A stretch of DNA of 43,282 nucleotides from Acetobacter pasteurianus subsp. pasteurianus LMG 1262 = NBRC 106471 (GTDB lineage: Bacteria; Pseudomonadota; Alphaproteobacteria; Acetobacterales; Acetobacteraceae): contig NZ_CADO01000010.1 in the NCBI RefSeq assembly GCF_000285275.1, positions 1 through 43,282 on the forward strand, in the 5' to 3' direction. The notes beneath the pieces were generated by a model that was given only the letters and a program-made list of their open reading frames with translations, did not search any database and was not told the DNA's origin. Below are positions 25,786 to 34,203 of this stretch, piece by piece. A program made the translations under genes and the position numbers. How positions within the stretch are numbered: position 1 is the stretch's first letter; each line of letters begins with the position of its first letter.

Positions 25786-27152
25786 TTATGTATCAGACAA
25801 TTAACCCCACCACCGAAAGTGTTGAACGCACGTTTGAACTGCATACCCCAAAACAGATGCAGGCGATCACAGACAGGGCGGACCATATCTGGCGCACAGA
25901 TTGGAAAAAGCGCAGCATTGCAGAGCGTAAAATCATTATGTCAAAGGCGGCTGATCTGCTGCGTAAGGACCGGCAAGCCCATGCGCGCCTGATTGCCACG
26001 GAAATGGGCAAAGCACTGCCAGATGCGCTGGAGGAAATTGATATCACGGCAGATATTCTTTCCTTCTACGCCAATGGGGCAGAGGTGTTTCTGGCTCCCA
26101 CGCCGCTCAAGGTAAAAGATGGCAGCGCAAAAATAATCAACCAGCCACTAGGCGTTATTTATTGCATCGAGCCTTGGAACTTTCCTTATTACCAACTGGC
26201 ACGGGTAGCGGGCCCCAACCTGATGGCGGGCAATGTGGTGATAGCCAAGCATGCCCCCAACGTGCCGCAATGCGCCTTGGCGTTTGAAAAACTGTTTCAT
26301 GATGCCGGAGCGCCAGCTGGCGTTTATACCAATATTTTCCTAAGCAATGATCAATCTGCCGAGCTGATCAAGGATGTCCGTATTCGTGGTGTGGCGCTTA
26401 CTGGTAGTGAACGGGCAGGGCAGGCCGTAGCGGCAGAAGCTGGTGCCTCACTCAAGAAGGACACCATGGAACTTGGCGGCAGTGATGCCTTTATTGTGCT
26501 GGATGATGCCGATCTGGAACTTGCCATCAAATGGGCTACATGGGGCCGCTTTGCCAATAACGGACAAGTGTGCACCGCCGCAAAACGCATGATTGTGCAT
26601 GAAAAAATTTATGATGCATTTCTGGATGGGTTGAAAAAGGCCATCACCCAATTCCGTATTGGGGACCCATTGGCAGAAGGGATCACACATGGCCCCATGA
26701 GCAGCAAACGCGCGCTGGATCTGGTGCTGGAACAGATTGATGAAGCCGTAAAAGCCGGTGCAACCTTGGTTGCTGGTGGCAAGCGGATAAACCGTAAAGG
26801 GTTCTTTATGGAACCCACAATCCTGACTAATGTGAAAAAAGATAACCCTGTTTTTTATCAGGAAATCTTTGGCCCGGTTGCGGTTGTTCATAAGGTTACA
26901 TCTGAACAGGAAGCCGTTGATCTGGCAAATGACTCACCATATGGCCTTGGTGGTTCCGTATTCTCGCGCGATATCGGGAGGGCAGAAAAGGTGGCCGAGC
27001 AGGTTGAAACCGGTATGATGTTTATTAACACAGCCACCGCTGCCGCACCCGAACTGCCATTTGGGGGCATTAAAAATTCTGGCTTTGGCCGGGAGCTTTC
27101 TTTCCTCGGGATTGAGGAATTCATTAACCGCAAGCTTATTCGTATAGGGTAA
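25782..27152 (+). CDS. NAD(P)-dependent aldehyde (succinate-semialdehyde-type) dehydrogenase
   Basis: 456-aa aldehyde dehydrogenase close to the E. coli Sad/YneI subfamily. Catalytic Cys264 in [11 protein letters not shown], general base Glu230 in MELGGSD, oxyanion Asn133 in PWNFPYYQ and Lys156 in AKHAPN; the C-terminus has the conserved [14 protein letters not shown]. Start ATG 25782 overlaps the OYE stop (ATGATT) with AGGA upstream; ATG 25788 is an alternative. Paired with the ene-reductase, it may oxidise the saturated aldehydes formed from enals, a detoxification route that is inferred from the pairing. Succinate semialdehyde is the best-known substrate of the subfamily. Confidence 0.94.
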   Translation: MIMYQTINPTTESVERTFELHTPKQMQAITDRADHIWRTDWKKRSIAERKIIMSKAADLLRKDRQAHARLIATEMGKALPDALEEIDITADILSFYANGAEVFLAPTPLKVKDGSAKIINQPLGVIYCIEPWNFPYYQLARVAGPNLMAGNVVIAKHAPNVPQCALAFEKLFHDAGAPAGVYTNIFLSNDQSAELIKDVRIRGVALTGSERAGQAVAAEAGASLKKDTMELGGSDAFIVLDDADLELAIKWATWGRFANNGQVCTAAKRMIVHEKIYDAFLDGLKKAITQFRIGDPLAEGITHGPMSSKRALDLVLEQIDEAVKAGATLVAGGKRINRKGFFMEPTILTNVKKDNPVFYQEIFGPVAVVHKVTSEQEAVDLANDSPYGLGGSVFSRDIGRAEKVAEQVETGMMFINTATAAAPELPFGGIKNSGFGRELSFLGIEEFINRKLIRIG

Positions 27153-27166
27153 AAACTTATAGTTCT

Positions 27167-27206
27167 GCTTTGTGTCTGCCCTTAACAAACTATGCAGACA
27201 CAAAGC
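27167..27206. terminator. Perfect hairpin between convergent aldehyde dehydrogenase and nhaA genes
   Basis: GCTTTGTGTCTGC and GCAGACACAAAGC, a 13-bp perfect stem with a 14-nt loop. U-tracts are poor on both sides, but the position suits a bidirectional terminator. Confidence 0.7.
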
Positions 27207-27223
27207 AAACGAACATGGCAACC

Positions 27224-28456
27224 TTATTTGCCGCTCATAGCCGCAAGGTTGGCAGGACACTGGCTTGGTTGTTCAACAGGCAAGCAGCGCAGCCAACTCC
27301 ATCCGGCCAATGCTGCAACAACAGATCCCGCAAATATCCCCAGTTTTGCAGATACAATTGTATCTGCATCTTTAAATGCCAAACCGGCAATAAACAGACT
27401 GATGGTAAAGCCAATACCGCACAGCAAAGAAAGCCCGAAAAGCATTTTTATTGATGTTGCGGCTGGGACAGGCGCTATGCGTAGTTGGAACGACAATATG
27501 GTTGCTCCAAACACACCCACGGGCTTTCCTATAATCAACCCCAGCATGATGCCCAGAGGAACGGGAGCAAGAAGTGCACCCATATGCTCACCAGCAAGAG
27601 AAACCCCAACATTCATAAAGCCAAATAGGGGCAGCACCAGCCATATTACGAAAGGCGTTAACGCGGATGATACTTTTTCAAGCGGCGTCATCTGTTCTGT
27701 ATCTGTTGCAGGTGGTTGAGCTGGCAGGCAAAGGCCAGTAATCACCCCGGCAAGCGTTGGGTGCAGGCCGGAAGATAAAAGCATGCCCCAAAGCAGCAGG
27801 CATCCGGCAGAATAAACCCACAAAGATCTGCATCCCAAGCGGTTTGCAGCAATCATGCCCACGGTTACACACAGCACGCCAGCCAGTGCAGGCCAGTAAA
27901 GGGCAGAACCGTAAAACAGGGCAATAACAACAATGCCCAACACATCATCAAAAATGGCAAGGGCCATAAGCCATGCCCGCGCCCCGGCCGAAACACGCGC
28001 CCCCAGCGCCATAATAACGGGCAATGTAAATGCGGCATCGGTAGCCACAGGAATGGCCCATCCATGAACCGCTTCTGCATGCTTGTACGTTACCAGAAAA
28101 TAGGTAAGCGCTGGCACAGCCATACCACCCAATGCGCCAATCAATGGCAAGGCAATCTGACGCATGGATGAAAGATGGCCCGAAACCATCTCTTTCTTGA
28201 TTTCCAGAATAATCAGCAGGAAAAAAAGCGTCATCAACCCATCAGATACCCATGCCTCAAGCGTATCTGGCATGTGCGGTCCTAAAATAGAAAGCCGCAT
28301 GGGTGTTGTAATCAGGGCTTCATAACCACCACACCAAGCCGAGTTTGCCAGAGCAAACCCCGTAAGTGAGGCCAGAAGCAGGGCTGTTGCACCTCCTGCC
28401 GGAGACTGCAAAAAACGATGGATGCGATAAACGCACGCAGCAGGGGTATCTGTCAT
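27224..28456 (-). CDS. nhaA: Na+/H+ antiporter NhaA
   Basis: 410-aa inner-membrane antiporter that expels Na+ (or Li+) in exchange for protons and helps hold cytoplasmic pH. About twelve hydrophobic segments. Key acidic residues: Asp140 in VATDAAFTLPV (E. coli Asp133) and Asp170-Asp171 in AIFDDVLGIV (E. coli Asp163/164). FFLLIILEIKKEM near residue 78 is typical. ATG 28456 has no strong ribosome binding site; no better start was seen. It is downstream of the lipase gene on the same strand, separated by a hairpin, so may have its own promoter. For an acid-producing organism a pH or Na+ role is natural. Confidence 0.95.
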   Translation of the reverse strand: MTDTPAACVYRIHRFLQSPAGGATALLLASLTGFALANSAWCGGYEALITTPMRLSILGPHMPDTLEAWVSDGLMTLFFLLIILEIKKEMVSGHLSSMRQIALPLIGALGGMAVPALTYFLVTYKHAEAVHGWAIPVATDAAFTLPVIMALGARVSAGARAWLMALAIFDDVLGIVVIALFYGSALYWPALAGVLCVTVGMIAANRLGCRSLWVYSAGCLLLWGMLLSSGLHPTLAGVITGLCLPAQPPATDTEQMTPLEKVSSALTPFVIWLVLPLFGFMNVGVSLAGEHMGALLAPVPLGIMLGLIIGKPVGVFGATILSFQLRIAPVPAATSIKMLFGLSLLCGIGFTISLFIAGLAFKDADTIVSAKLGIFAGSVVAALAGWSWLRCLPVEQPSQCPANLAAMSGK

Positions 28457-28491
28457 ACGTGAATATTGAAGACGTTATATACCCCGCACAA

Positions 28492-28526
28492 GGGAGGAAA
28501 AACGTAAAGCCGCCGCTTTTCCTCCC
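28492..28526 (-). terminator. Hairpin between lipase gene and nhaA
   Basis: GGGAGGAAAA and TTTTCCTCCC, a perfect 10-bp stem with a 15-nt loop, 31 bp after the lipase stop and 36 bp before the nhaA ATG. It could end the lipase message or act in the nhaA leader; no U-tract follows on the minus strand. Confidence 0.5.
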
Positions 28527-28556
28527 GCAATCAAGCCTGAATATGTGTAGGTGCTT

Positions 28557-29741
28557 TTATTCCGGCGTTGGAGTGCACTGAGGCGTAACAGTTTGCCCGT
28601 TCATGACGGCCTGCGTGAAAGAAGCTGAATCCGGTAATGAGGCATTTACCGTCTGATCATGGTTCAGACCTTTATAAACATGCGCCTGCACAACTGTGCC
28701 AGCAGCACAGGCGGCCTTTACCAACCCGTACTGAAGCGGCGGAGGCACATCCTTATCAAGCTCTCCAGTGCCCATAAACAGCGGTTGAGCCAGATGCATG
28801 GTGGGGTATTGCATTGCCTGTAAAGCCGGAGCCAGATTTTTTGCAAAATCGGGCTTAAGAGAGTTGCTGAAATTCAGGCCATCCTCCTTCACCTTATCTG
28901 TCAGCTCATACACACACAAATTGGCTGCGCCACGGTAGGCCGGCATGGCTTTTGCCGTAAAAACACTTTCTGGCTTAAAGGCCGCATCGTAGCCAGAAAG
29001 CCCCTGTGCCAGATACAGCGCATAAACAATAACGGGGTTATATGGCGCATTGTCCGGCGCAGTTGCCATCTGCTTGAGCAATTCCGGCGTAATATAAGGT
29101 GCACCCGTGGCCACCGTGCCCCGAATATTCAGTTCTGGCGCATAGGTTGGGGCAAAAGCAGCCGAAGCAAAAGCAGCCCCACCACCTTGAGACTGCCCGA
29201 CAATCATGATCTTGTTCTGCAAATCCGGCACCGAGGCCAAAGCTGCCTTCACGCCATCCAGCAGGCTATAGGCTTCCACTCGCGTGTTCAGATACGGGTG
29301 AGTGCCGGGGGTGCCTAAACCCTGATAATCCGTGCCCACTACGGCAAAGCCACGCTTCATCCATTCAGAAAGATAACGCTTGTTCCGTGCGCTCCACGGG
29401 TTGTTAGAGGGTGCGCAGCGGTCTGCAACGCCTACCGTGCCATGTGCCCAGGCAACAATAGGCCACCCACCAGCAGGCGGTTTACCTGTGGGCAGAATCA
29501 CTTCAGCCGTAACTGGCACAAGCCCTTTGCCTGTAATGCCATTGGTGGAAAGGTACGTAATGCGCAGGGAACGCCCAGCATCTGGCAACGTAAAAGCATC
29601 TGGTAAGGATTGAGACGATGTAAGCTTACCAGCCGTGCCGGAAGGAGAGGCTGTTGCTGCAATGGCGCCAGAACTCACCCCCATCAGGCAAAAACCAGCA
29701 ACCAGACGAGAAACATGATAAACAGAGGGGAGAAAACGCAA
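28557..29741 (-). CDS. Secreted lipase/esterase (secretory-lipase-type alpha/beta hydrolase)
   Basis: 394-aa alpha/beta hydrolase with an N-terminal signal sequence (about 1-29, ending SGAIAA), so exported. Nucleophile Ser184 in GQSQGG, preceding motif VAWAHGTVG (about 96-104), GTDYQGLGTPG (136-146), an Asp in GTGELDKDVPP and a His in GLNHDQTV complete a triad layout like PF03583 secretory lipases. The start is TTG 29741: GAGGAAGGA lies six nt upstream and the next ATG (codon 20) would destroy the signal peptide. A divergent TetR regulator and a perfect palindrome in between point to ligand-controlled expression. The substrate (acyl ester, fatty acid ester) is not determinable. Confidence 0.88.
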   Translation of the reverse strand: MRFLPSVYHVSRLVAGFCLMGVSSGAIAATASPSGTAGKLTSSQSLPDAFTLPDAGRSLRITYLSTNGITGKGLVPVTAEVILPTGKPPAGGWPIVAWAHGTVGVADRCAPSNNPWSARNKRYLSEWMKRGFAVVGTDYQGLGTPGTHPYLNTRVEAYSLLDGVKAALASVPDLQNKIMIVGQSQGGGAAFASAAFAPTYAPELNIRGTVATGAPYITPELLKQMATAPDNAPYNPVIVYALYLAQGLSGYDAAFKPESVFTAKAMPAYRGAANLCVYELTDKVKEDGLNFSNSLKPDFAKNLAPALQAMQYPTMHLAQPLFMGTGELDKDVPPPLQYGLVKAACAAGTVVQAHVYKGLNHDQTVNASLPDSASFTQAVMNGQTVTPQCTPTPE

Positions 29742-29796
29742 GAGGGATCCTTCCTCAGGCTATTGGTCTTGTGTTTGACCGCCCGACAAGTTGAAA

Positions 29797-29811
29797 CTTA
29801 ACAATGTTAAG
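29797..29811. promoter_or_regulatory. Candidate TetR operator between lipase and regulator genes
   Basis: Perfect palindrome CTTAACA-A-TGTTAAG, placed between the divergent genes. On the plus strand it overlaps a possible -10 (TTAACA) 17 nt after TTGACC (29775-29780). Confidence 0.55.
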
Positions 29812-29877
29812 AATGGGACATGGGGATAGAATGTCAAGTGTTCTGAGGGTCATCGTGAATATTCTGGAAAATATGTA

Positions 29878-30459
29878 ATGGCCCAGCCTGTTCAGCCTAA
29901 AAAAGCCTATCATCATGGAGACTTGCATGCCGCTCTGTTGCGTTCCGCACGCACCATTCTGGAGGAGCAAGGCATTGCTGCGCTGGGGCTGCGGGCCATT
30001 ACGCGCCATACGGGTGTTTCACAAACCGCAGCAATTCCGCATTTTGGAAATCTCACAGGCCTACTCAGTGCACTGGCAACCATTGGGTATGAAGAACTGA
30101 CCGCAACGCTTACGCCGCTGCTTGATAAAGGGCCATACGCTGTGGGTGTAGCCTATGTGCAGTTTGCCATGCAGCATCCCGGCCTGTTTACACTTATGTT
30201 CCGCAGCGATGTAGTTGATAGGAAAAACCCGCATCTGGATGCCGCCGCAGCCAAAACATCTGCCATGCTCACACAATTGGTGGGAGAGCTGAAAGGCCAG
30301 CATTCTGCCCATACACGTGCTGGTGCGCGCGCAGCCTTATGGGCCAAGGTTCATGGTTTAGCTGTATTGGCCATAGACGGACTTCTGGAAGCCTTGCTGA
30401 CGCGAGAAGGTGAGAAGATGACACTGAACGCCCTTATTGAAGATGCGCTAAGGCCGTAA
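29878..30459 (+). CDS. TetR-family regulator, WHG-domain type
   Basis: 193-aa TetR/AcrR-type repressor. The opening YHHGDLHAALLRSA, the helix-turn-helix region LRAITRHTGVSQTAAIPHFG (about 38-57) and FTLMFRSD in the ligand-binding half are typical of TetR proteins with a WHG C-terminal domain. Unlike most, the recognition helix has AAIPHFG where xxYRHF is usual, so specificity may differ. Start ATG 29878 has GGAAAA upstream. It is divergent from the secreted lipase, its most likely target, with a palindrome between them. The ligand may be a lipase substrate or product; this is inference. Confidence 0.92.
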   Translation: MAQPVQPKKAYHHGDLHAALLRSARTILEEQGIAALGLRAITRHTGVSQTAAIPHFGNLTGLLSALATIGYEELTATLTPLLDKGPYAVGVAYVQFAMQHPGLFTLMFRSDVVDRKNPHLDAAAAKTSAMLTQLVGELKGQHSAHTRAGARAALWAKVHGLAVLAIDGLLEALLTREGEKMTLNALIEDALRP

Positions 30460-30590
30460 GAAGGGAAAATTATTTTTTATTATCATGTTCTTATGTAAAT
30501 TTTCTTACTTATATCGAGCTGCTTTCTGCCATTCTAAAAATGCATCCGTGTATTCCAATAATATAGTTGCACAATCATCGCTCTCATTTT

Positions 30591-30614
30591 AATTCCATCC
30601 AGACGGATTGAAAT
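30591..30614. promoter_or_regulatory. Candidate operator in front of the second TetR gene
   Basis: AATTCCATCC-agac-GGATTGAAAT: 10-nt arms with 8 complementary positions around a 4-nt centre, 15 bp before the ATG and just ahead of the AGAGGA ribosome binding site. Suits autorepression. Confidence 0.45.
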
Positions 30615-30629
30615 AATAGAGGACGGTGC

Positions 30630-31184
30630 ATGGGCCGCCGCAGAACCATTGATCGGGAGAGCGTTCTGGACAGCGCAGAGCTGCTTGTTCAGAAGGGCGG
30701 CGCAACCGCTTTAACGCTTGATGCCGTGGCCAAAGCCGCAGGAATTACCAAAGGTGGCCTGCAATACTGTTTTGGCAACAAAGATGACCTGATTACCGCC
30801 ATGATTGATCGCTGGATAGCAGCTTTTGATCTGGAAATAGAAAAACATGCGGGGCCCAAGGCATCACTGGCAGAGCGGGCGCGTGCCTATGTTCTGGCAT
30901 GCCGCCAGATAGATGCCGCCACGCAAGCCAGAATGGTAGGCATGCTGATTACCCTGCTGCAATCCCCCAAATACCTCAATCGGATACGAGAATGGTACGC
31001 CGGATGGTTTGGGGATTGTAACGTCACCGCAGAAGATGCGCGGCAGGCGCGTACGGCAATTTTTGCAGCCGAAGGGGCTTTCCTTCTCAGAAGCTTCGGC
31101 TTTATCGCTATGGATCAGTCTGGTTGGGATTCAGTGTTTACAGATTGCCTGCGGCTTATTACGCCCCAAGCAGAAACACCATGA
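30630..31184 (+). CDS. TetR-family transcriptional regulator upstream of shc
   Basis: 184-aa TetR repressor. The N-terminal DNA-binding domain has the helix-turn-helix LDAVAKAAGITKGGLQYCFG (about 30-49) followed by NKDDLITAMIDRW. Start ATG 30630 has AGAGGA with good spacing. Its stop is 55 bp before the squalene-hopene cyclase gene on the same strand, so the two may share a transcript. The AT-rich 170 bp upstream hold an imperfect 24-bp palindrome as a candidate autoregulatory site. Whether it senses a sterol or hopanoid, or an unrelated membrane-active compound, cannot be told. Confidence 0.92.
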   Translation: MGRRRTIDRESVLDSAELLVQKGGATALTLDAVAKAAGITKGGLQYCFGNKDDLITAMIDRWIAAFDLEIEKHAGPKASLAERARAYVLACRQIDAATQARMVGMLITLLQSPKYLNRIREWYAGWFGDCNVTAEDARQARTAIFAAEGAFLLRSFGFIAMDQSGWDSVFTDCLRLITPQAETP

Positions 31185-31239
31185 TCTTTAAAACAGGAAC
31201 CAATGAGTCTTTCATGATATTTCGCGCAGGTATGACACA

Positions 31240-33402
31240 ATGAATATGGCAAGCCGTTTTTCATTAAAGAAGATTTTGCGTTCCGGTTCAGACACACAGG
31301 GAACAAACGTTAACACCCTTATTCAGTCTGGAACCTCGGATATTGTGCGTCAAAAACCTGCTCCACAGGTTCCGGCAGATCTGTCAGCCCTGAAAGCAAT
31401 GGGGAACAGCCTGACACACACGCTGTCTTCCGCATGTGAATGGTTAATGAAGCAACAGAAACCCGATGGCCATTGGGTGGGTTCTGTTGGGTCCAATGCC
31501 TCCATGGAAGCTGAATGGTGTTTGGCTCTGTGGTTCCTGGGGTTGGAAGATCATCCCCTGCGCCCGCGCTTGGGCAAGGCTCTGCTTGAAATGCAGCGGC
31601 CCGATGGCTCTTGGGGCACATATTATGGTGCTGGCAGTGGTGATATCAACGCGACTGTGGAATCTTATGCCGCTCTCAGATCTTTGGGCTACGCAGAAGA
31701 TGACCCGGCCGTTAGCAAAGCTGCTGCATGGATTATCAGCAAAGGCGGCCTAAAGAACGTACGTGTATTCACCCGCTACTGGCTGGCCCTGATTGGGGAA
31801 TGGCCGTGGGAGAAAACACCTAATCTTCCGCCAGAAATTATCTGGTTCCCCGATAATTTTGTTTTTTCCATTTACAATTTTGCACAATGGGCCCGCGCCA
31901 CCATGATGCCGCTGGCTATTTTGTCTGCACGCCGTCCATCCCGTCCGCTGCGTCCGCAAGATCGGCTGGATGCCCTTTTCCCGGGTGGCCGTGCGAACTT
32001 TGATTACGAACTGCCCACCAAAGAGGGCAGGGATGTTATTGCTGACTTCTTTCGTCTGGCTGATAAAGGCCTGCATTGGTTGCAGTCTTCTTTCCTTAAA
32101 CGCGCGCCTTCGCGGGAAGCTGCCATTAAATACGTGCTGGAATGGATTATCTGGCATCAGGATGCAGATGGTGGCTGGGGTGGCATTCAGCCGCCATGGG
32201 TATACGGGCTGATGGCCCTGCATGGTGAGGGCTATCAATTCCACCACCCCGTTATGGCAAAGGCATTGGATGCGCTAAACGATCCGGGTTGGCGGCACGA
32301 CAAAGGTGATGCCAGTTGGATTCAGGCCACAAACAGCCCTGTATGGGACACCATGCTGTCGCTCATGGCGCTGCATGATGCCAATGCCGAAGAACGCTTT
32401 ACACCAGAAATGGATAAGGCTCTGGACTGGCTGCTTTCCCGTCAAATACGCGTGAAAGGGGATTGGTCTGTTAAACTCCCCAATACAGAACCCGGTGGCT
32501 GGGCGTTTGAATACGCCAATGACAGATACCCGGATACAGATGATACCGCCGTTGCGCTGATTGCCATTGCATCTTGCCGCAACCGGCCAGAGTGGCAAGC
32601 AAAAGGCGTAGAAGAAGCCATTGGCCGCGGCGTGCGGTGGCTGGTAGCCATGCAAAGTTCCTGCGGTGGCTGGGGCGCTTTTGATAAGGACAACAACAAG
32701 AGCATTCTTGCCAAAATTCCGTTCTGCGATTTTGGGGAAGCGCTGGACCCGCCATCGGTGGACGTTACGGCGCACGTTCTGGAAGCTTTTGGCCTGTTGG
32801 GCTTGCCGCGTGATCTACCCTGCATCCAGCGTGGGCTGGCTTACATTCGTAAGGAGCAAGATCCAACAGGGCCTTGGTTTGGCCGCTGGGGCGTAAATTA
32901 CCTGTATGGCACCGGGGCTGTTCTGCCCGCTCTGGCCGCCTTGGGTGAGGACATGACACAGCCTTACATCTCCAAGGCTTGTGACTGGCTTATTAACTGC
33001 CAGCAGGAAAATGGCGGTTGGGGTGAAAGCTGTGCGTCCTACATGGAAGTCTCTTCCATTGGCCATGGCGCCACCACGCCATCTCAAACGGCTTGGGCCC
33101 TTATGGGGCTGATAGCGGCCAACCGTCCGCAGGATTATGAGGCCATAGCCAAAGGTTGCCGCTACCTGATTGACTTGCAGGAAGAAGACGGAAGCTGGAA
33201 TGAAGAAGAGTTCACCGGTACGGGCTTCCCCGGCTACGGTGTGGGCCAGACCATCAAGCTGGATGACCCGGCCATTTCAAAGCGTCTGATGCAGGGGGCC
33301 GAGCTCTCACGCGCCTTCATGCTGCGCTATGATCTCTACCGCCAGCTTTTCCCGATTATCGCGCTCAGCCGTGCATCCCGTTTAATCAAACTCGGAAACT
33401 AA
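31240..33402 (+). CDS. shc: Squalene-hopene cyclase
   Basis: 720-aa monotopic membrane enzyme cyclising squalene to hopene/hopanol, the committed step of hopanoid synthesis. The catalytic DxDD motif is D432-T-D434-D435 in YPDTDDTAV. Several QW repeats are seen (for example QRPDGSWG at 119-126, QDADGGWGG at 307-315, and QEENGGWGE, QEEDGSWN later). It has a Ser/Lys-rich N-terminal extension (1-50) as in other alphaproteobacterial enzymes. Start ATG 31240 has AGG nine nt upstream; ATG 31246 is an alternative. Hopanoids are major membrane lipids in acetic acid bacteria and aid ethanol and acid tolerance. The other hpn genes are not in the window, so this cyclase is solitary, behind a TetR gene. 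Confidence 0.97.
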   Translation: MNMASRFSLKKILRSGSDTQGTNVNTLIQSGTSDIVRQKPAPQVPADLSALKAMGNSLTHTLSSACEWLMKQQKPDGHWVGSVGSNASMEAEWCLALWFLGLEDHPLRPRLGKALLEMQRPDGSWGTYYGAGSGDINATVESYAALRSLGYAEDDPAVSKAAAWIISKGGLKNVRVFTRYWLALIGEWPWEKTPNLPPEIIWFPDNFVFSIYNFAQWARATMMPLAILSARRPSRPLRPQDRLDALFPGGRANFDYELPTKEGRDVIADFFRLADKGLHWLQSSFLKRAPSREAAIKYVLEWIIWHQDADGGWGGIQPPWVYGLMALHGEGYQFHHPVMAKALDALNDPGWRHDKGDASWIQATNSPVWDTMLSLMALHDANAEERFTPEMDKALDWLLSRQIRVKGDWSVKLPNTEPGGWAFEYANDRYPDTDDTAVALIAIASCRNRPEWQAKGVEEAIGRGVRWLVAMQSSCGGWGAFDKDNNKSILAKIPFCDFGEALDPPSVDVTAHVLEAFGLLGLPRDLPCIQRGLAYIRKEQDPTGPWFGRWGVNYLYGTGAVLPALAALGEDMTQPYISKACDWLINCQQENGGWGESCASYMEVSSIGHGATTPSQTAWALMGLIAANRPQDYEAIAKGCRYLIDLQEEDGSWNEEEFTGTGFPGYGVGQTIKLDDPAISKRLMQGAELSRAFMLRYDLYRQLFPIIALSRASRLIKLGN

Positions 33403-33410
33403 CTTAGGAT

Positions 33411-33440
33411 AAGGATGCAGAGGGAAACTTCTGCATCCTT
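33411..33440 (+). terminator. Terminator after shc
   Basis: AAGGATGCAGA and TCTGCATCCTT, a perfect 11-bp stem with an 8-nt loop, followed by TATAATT. It sits 9 bp after the shc stop and also serves the convergent gene. Confidence 0.8.
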
Positions 33441-33477
33441 TATAATTGAGGCATTACATCATCTGGCTTGGCAGTAT

Positions 33478-34176
33478 TTAATGCCCGGAAGGGGTGATTG
33501 AGTCCTGATTATCCGCAGTATGGCTGCCGGTCATGGCCATATCACCGCCACCCTGCATGCCGCCACCTCCACCATTACCACCCCCGCCGCCACCAGCTTT
33601 TTCTGCTCCGCCATCTTTCCCTTTACCGCCACAAGCCTGCACACGGGTTGGGCCTTGTATGGGAATACTCAGATCAGACGGAATAGGGGCAAGATCCAGC
33701 GCCTGCCTTACAAAATTACGCAAGGATACAACCAAATCATGCGTATGCACCCGCTGGCCTGCCACCAGTTCGCGCGCAGCATGTTCTGCTAAACGTACAT
33801 GTTCTTCCGTGCCCAGAAGAATGATATCGGATAGCGCAGCCTCTACAGCATCACGAATACGACGTGCCCGGTCGGATGCATTGGCGTCTTCCAATATGGA
33901 CGTGGTTGTTGGGGTATCCGTATCCGCCGCAATACGGAAATCTCGCTTATGCCTTGGGTCTACTGCCAGATCTCCGGTAAAAGACCCCCCCAATGTGCGG
34001 TAAGCTGCAATCAATGTGCGCAAACGCTCATTAATCTGGCGGTTCATACGTTCCCGCCGCTGCTGGATCAGCACCATCATCAAAAGTCTGATGCCCACAC
34101 CAATTAAAGTAATGAGCGAGAGCCCAATCATGGTGAACAGAAAGCTGTGCCATGAACTGAAGTCTAGATTACGCAA
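33478..34176 (-). CDS. Uncharacterised single-span membrane protein with Gly-rich tail
   Basis: 232-aa protein that I do not recognise. It has one hydrophobic segment near the N-terminus (about 11-37), a basic helical region QQRRERMNRQINERLRTL (38-55), a soluble alpha-helical middle (60-165) and a low-complexity tail dominated by Gly (182-212) ending with Met/His/Asp/Ser. TTG 34176 is the preferred start, with GGGAG six nt upstream. It follows the YeiH-like exporter by 27 bp on the same strand, implying co-expression. The tail DNA is a run of GGN codons and may vary in length. It could anchor a complex next to the exporter; no function should be assigned. Confidence 0.78.
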   Translation of the reverse strand: MRNLDFSSWHSFLFTMIGLSLITLIGVGIRLLMMVLIQQRRERMNRQINERLRTLIAAYRTLGGSFTGDLAVDPRHKRDFRIAADTDTPTTTSILEDANASDRARRIRDAVEAALSDIILLGTEEHVRLAEHAARELVAGQRVHTHDLVVSLRNFVRQALDLAPIPSDLSIPIQGPTRVQACGGKGKDGGAEKAGGGGGGNGGGGGMQGGGDMAMTGSHTADNQDSITPSGH

Positions 34177-34203
34177 TATGGGCTCCCAATGCTGATGGCT
34201 GTT

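Noticed and set aside
33541..33620. CRISPR-like or tandem repeat made of CCACC/CCGCC units
   Set aside because: No repeat-spacer pattern; it is the Gly-codon run encoding the Gly-rich tail on the minus strand.
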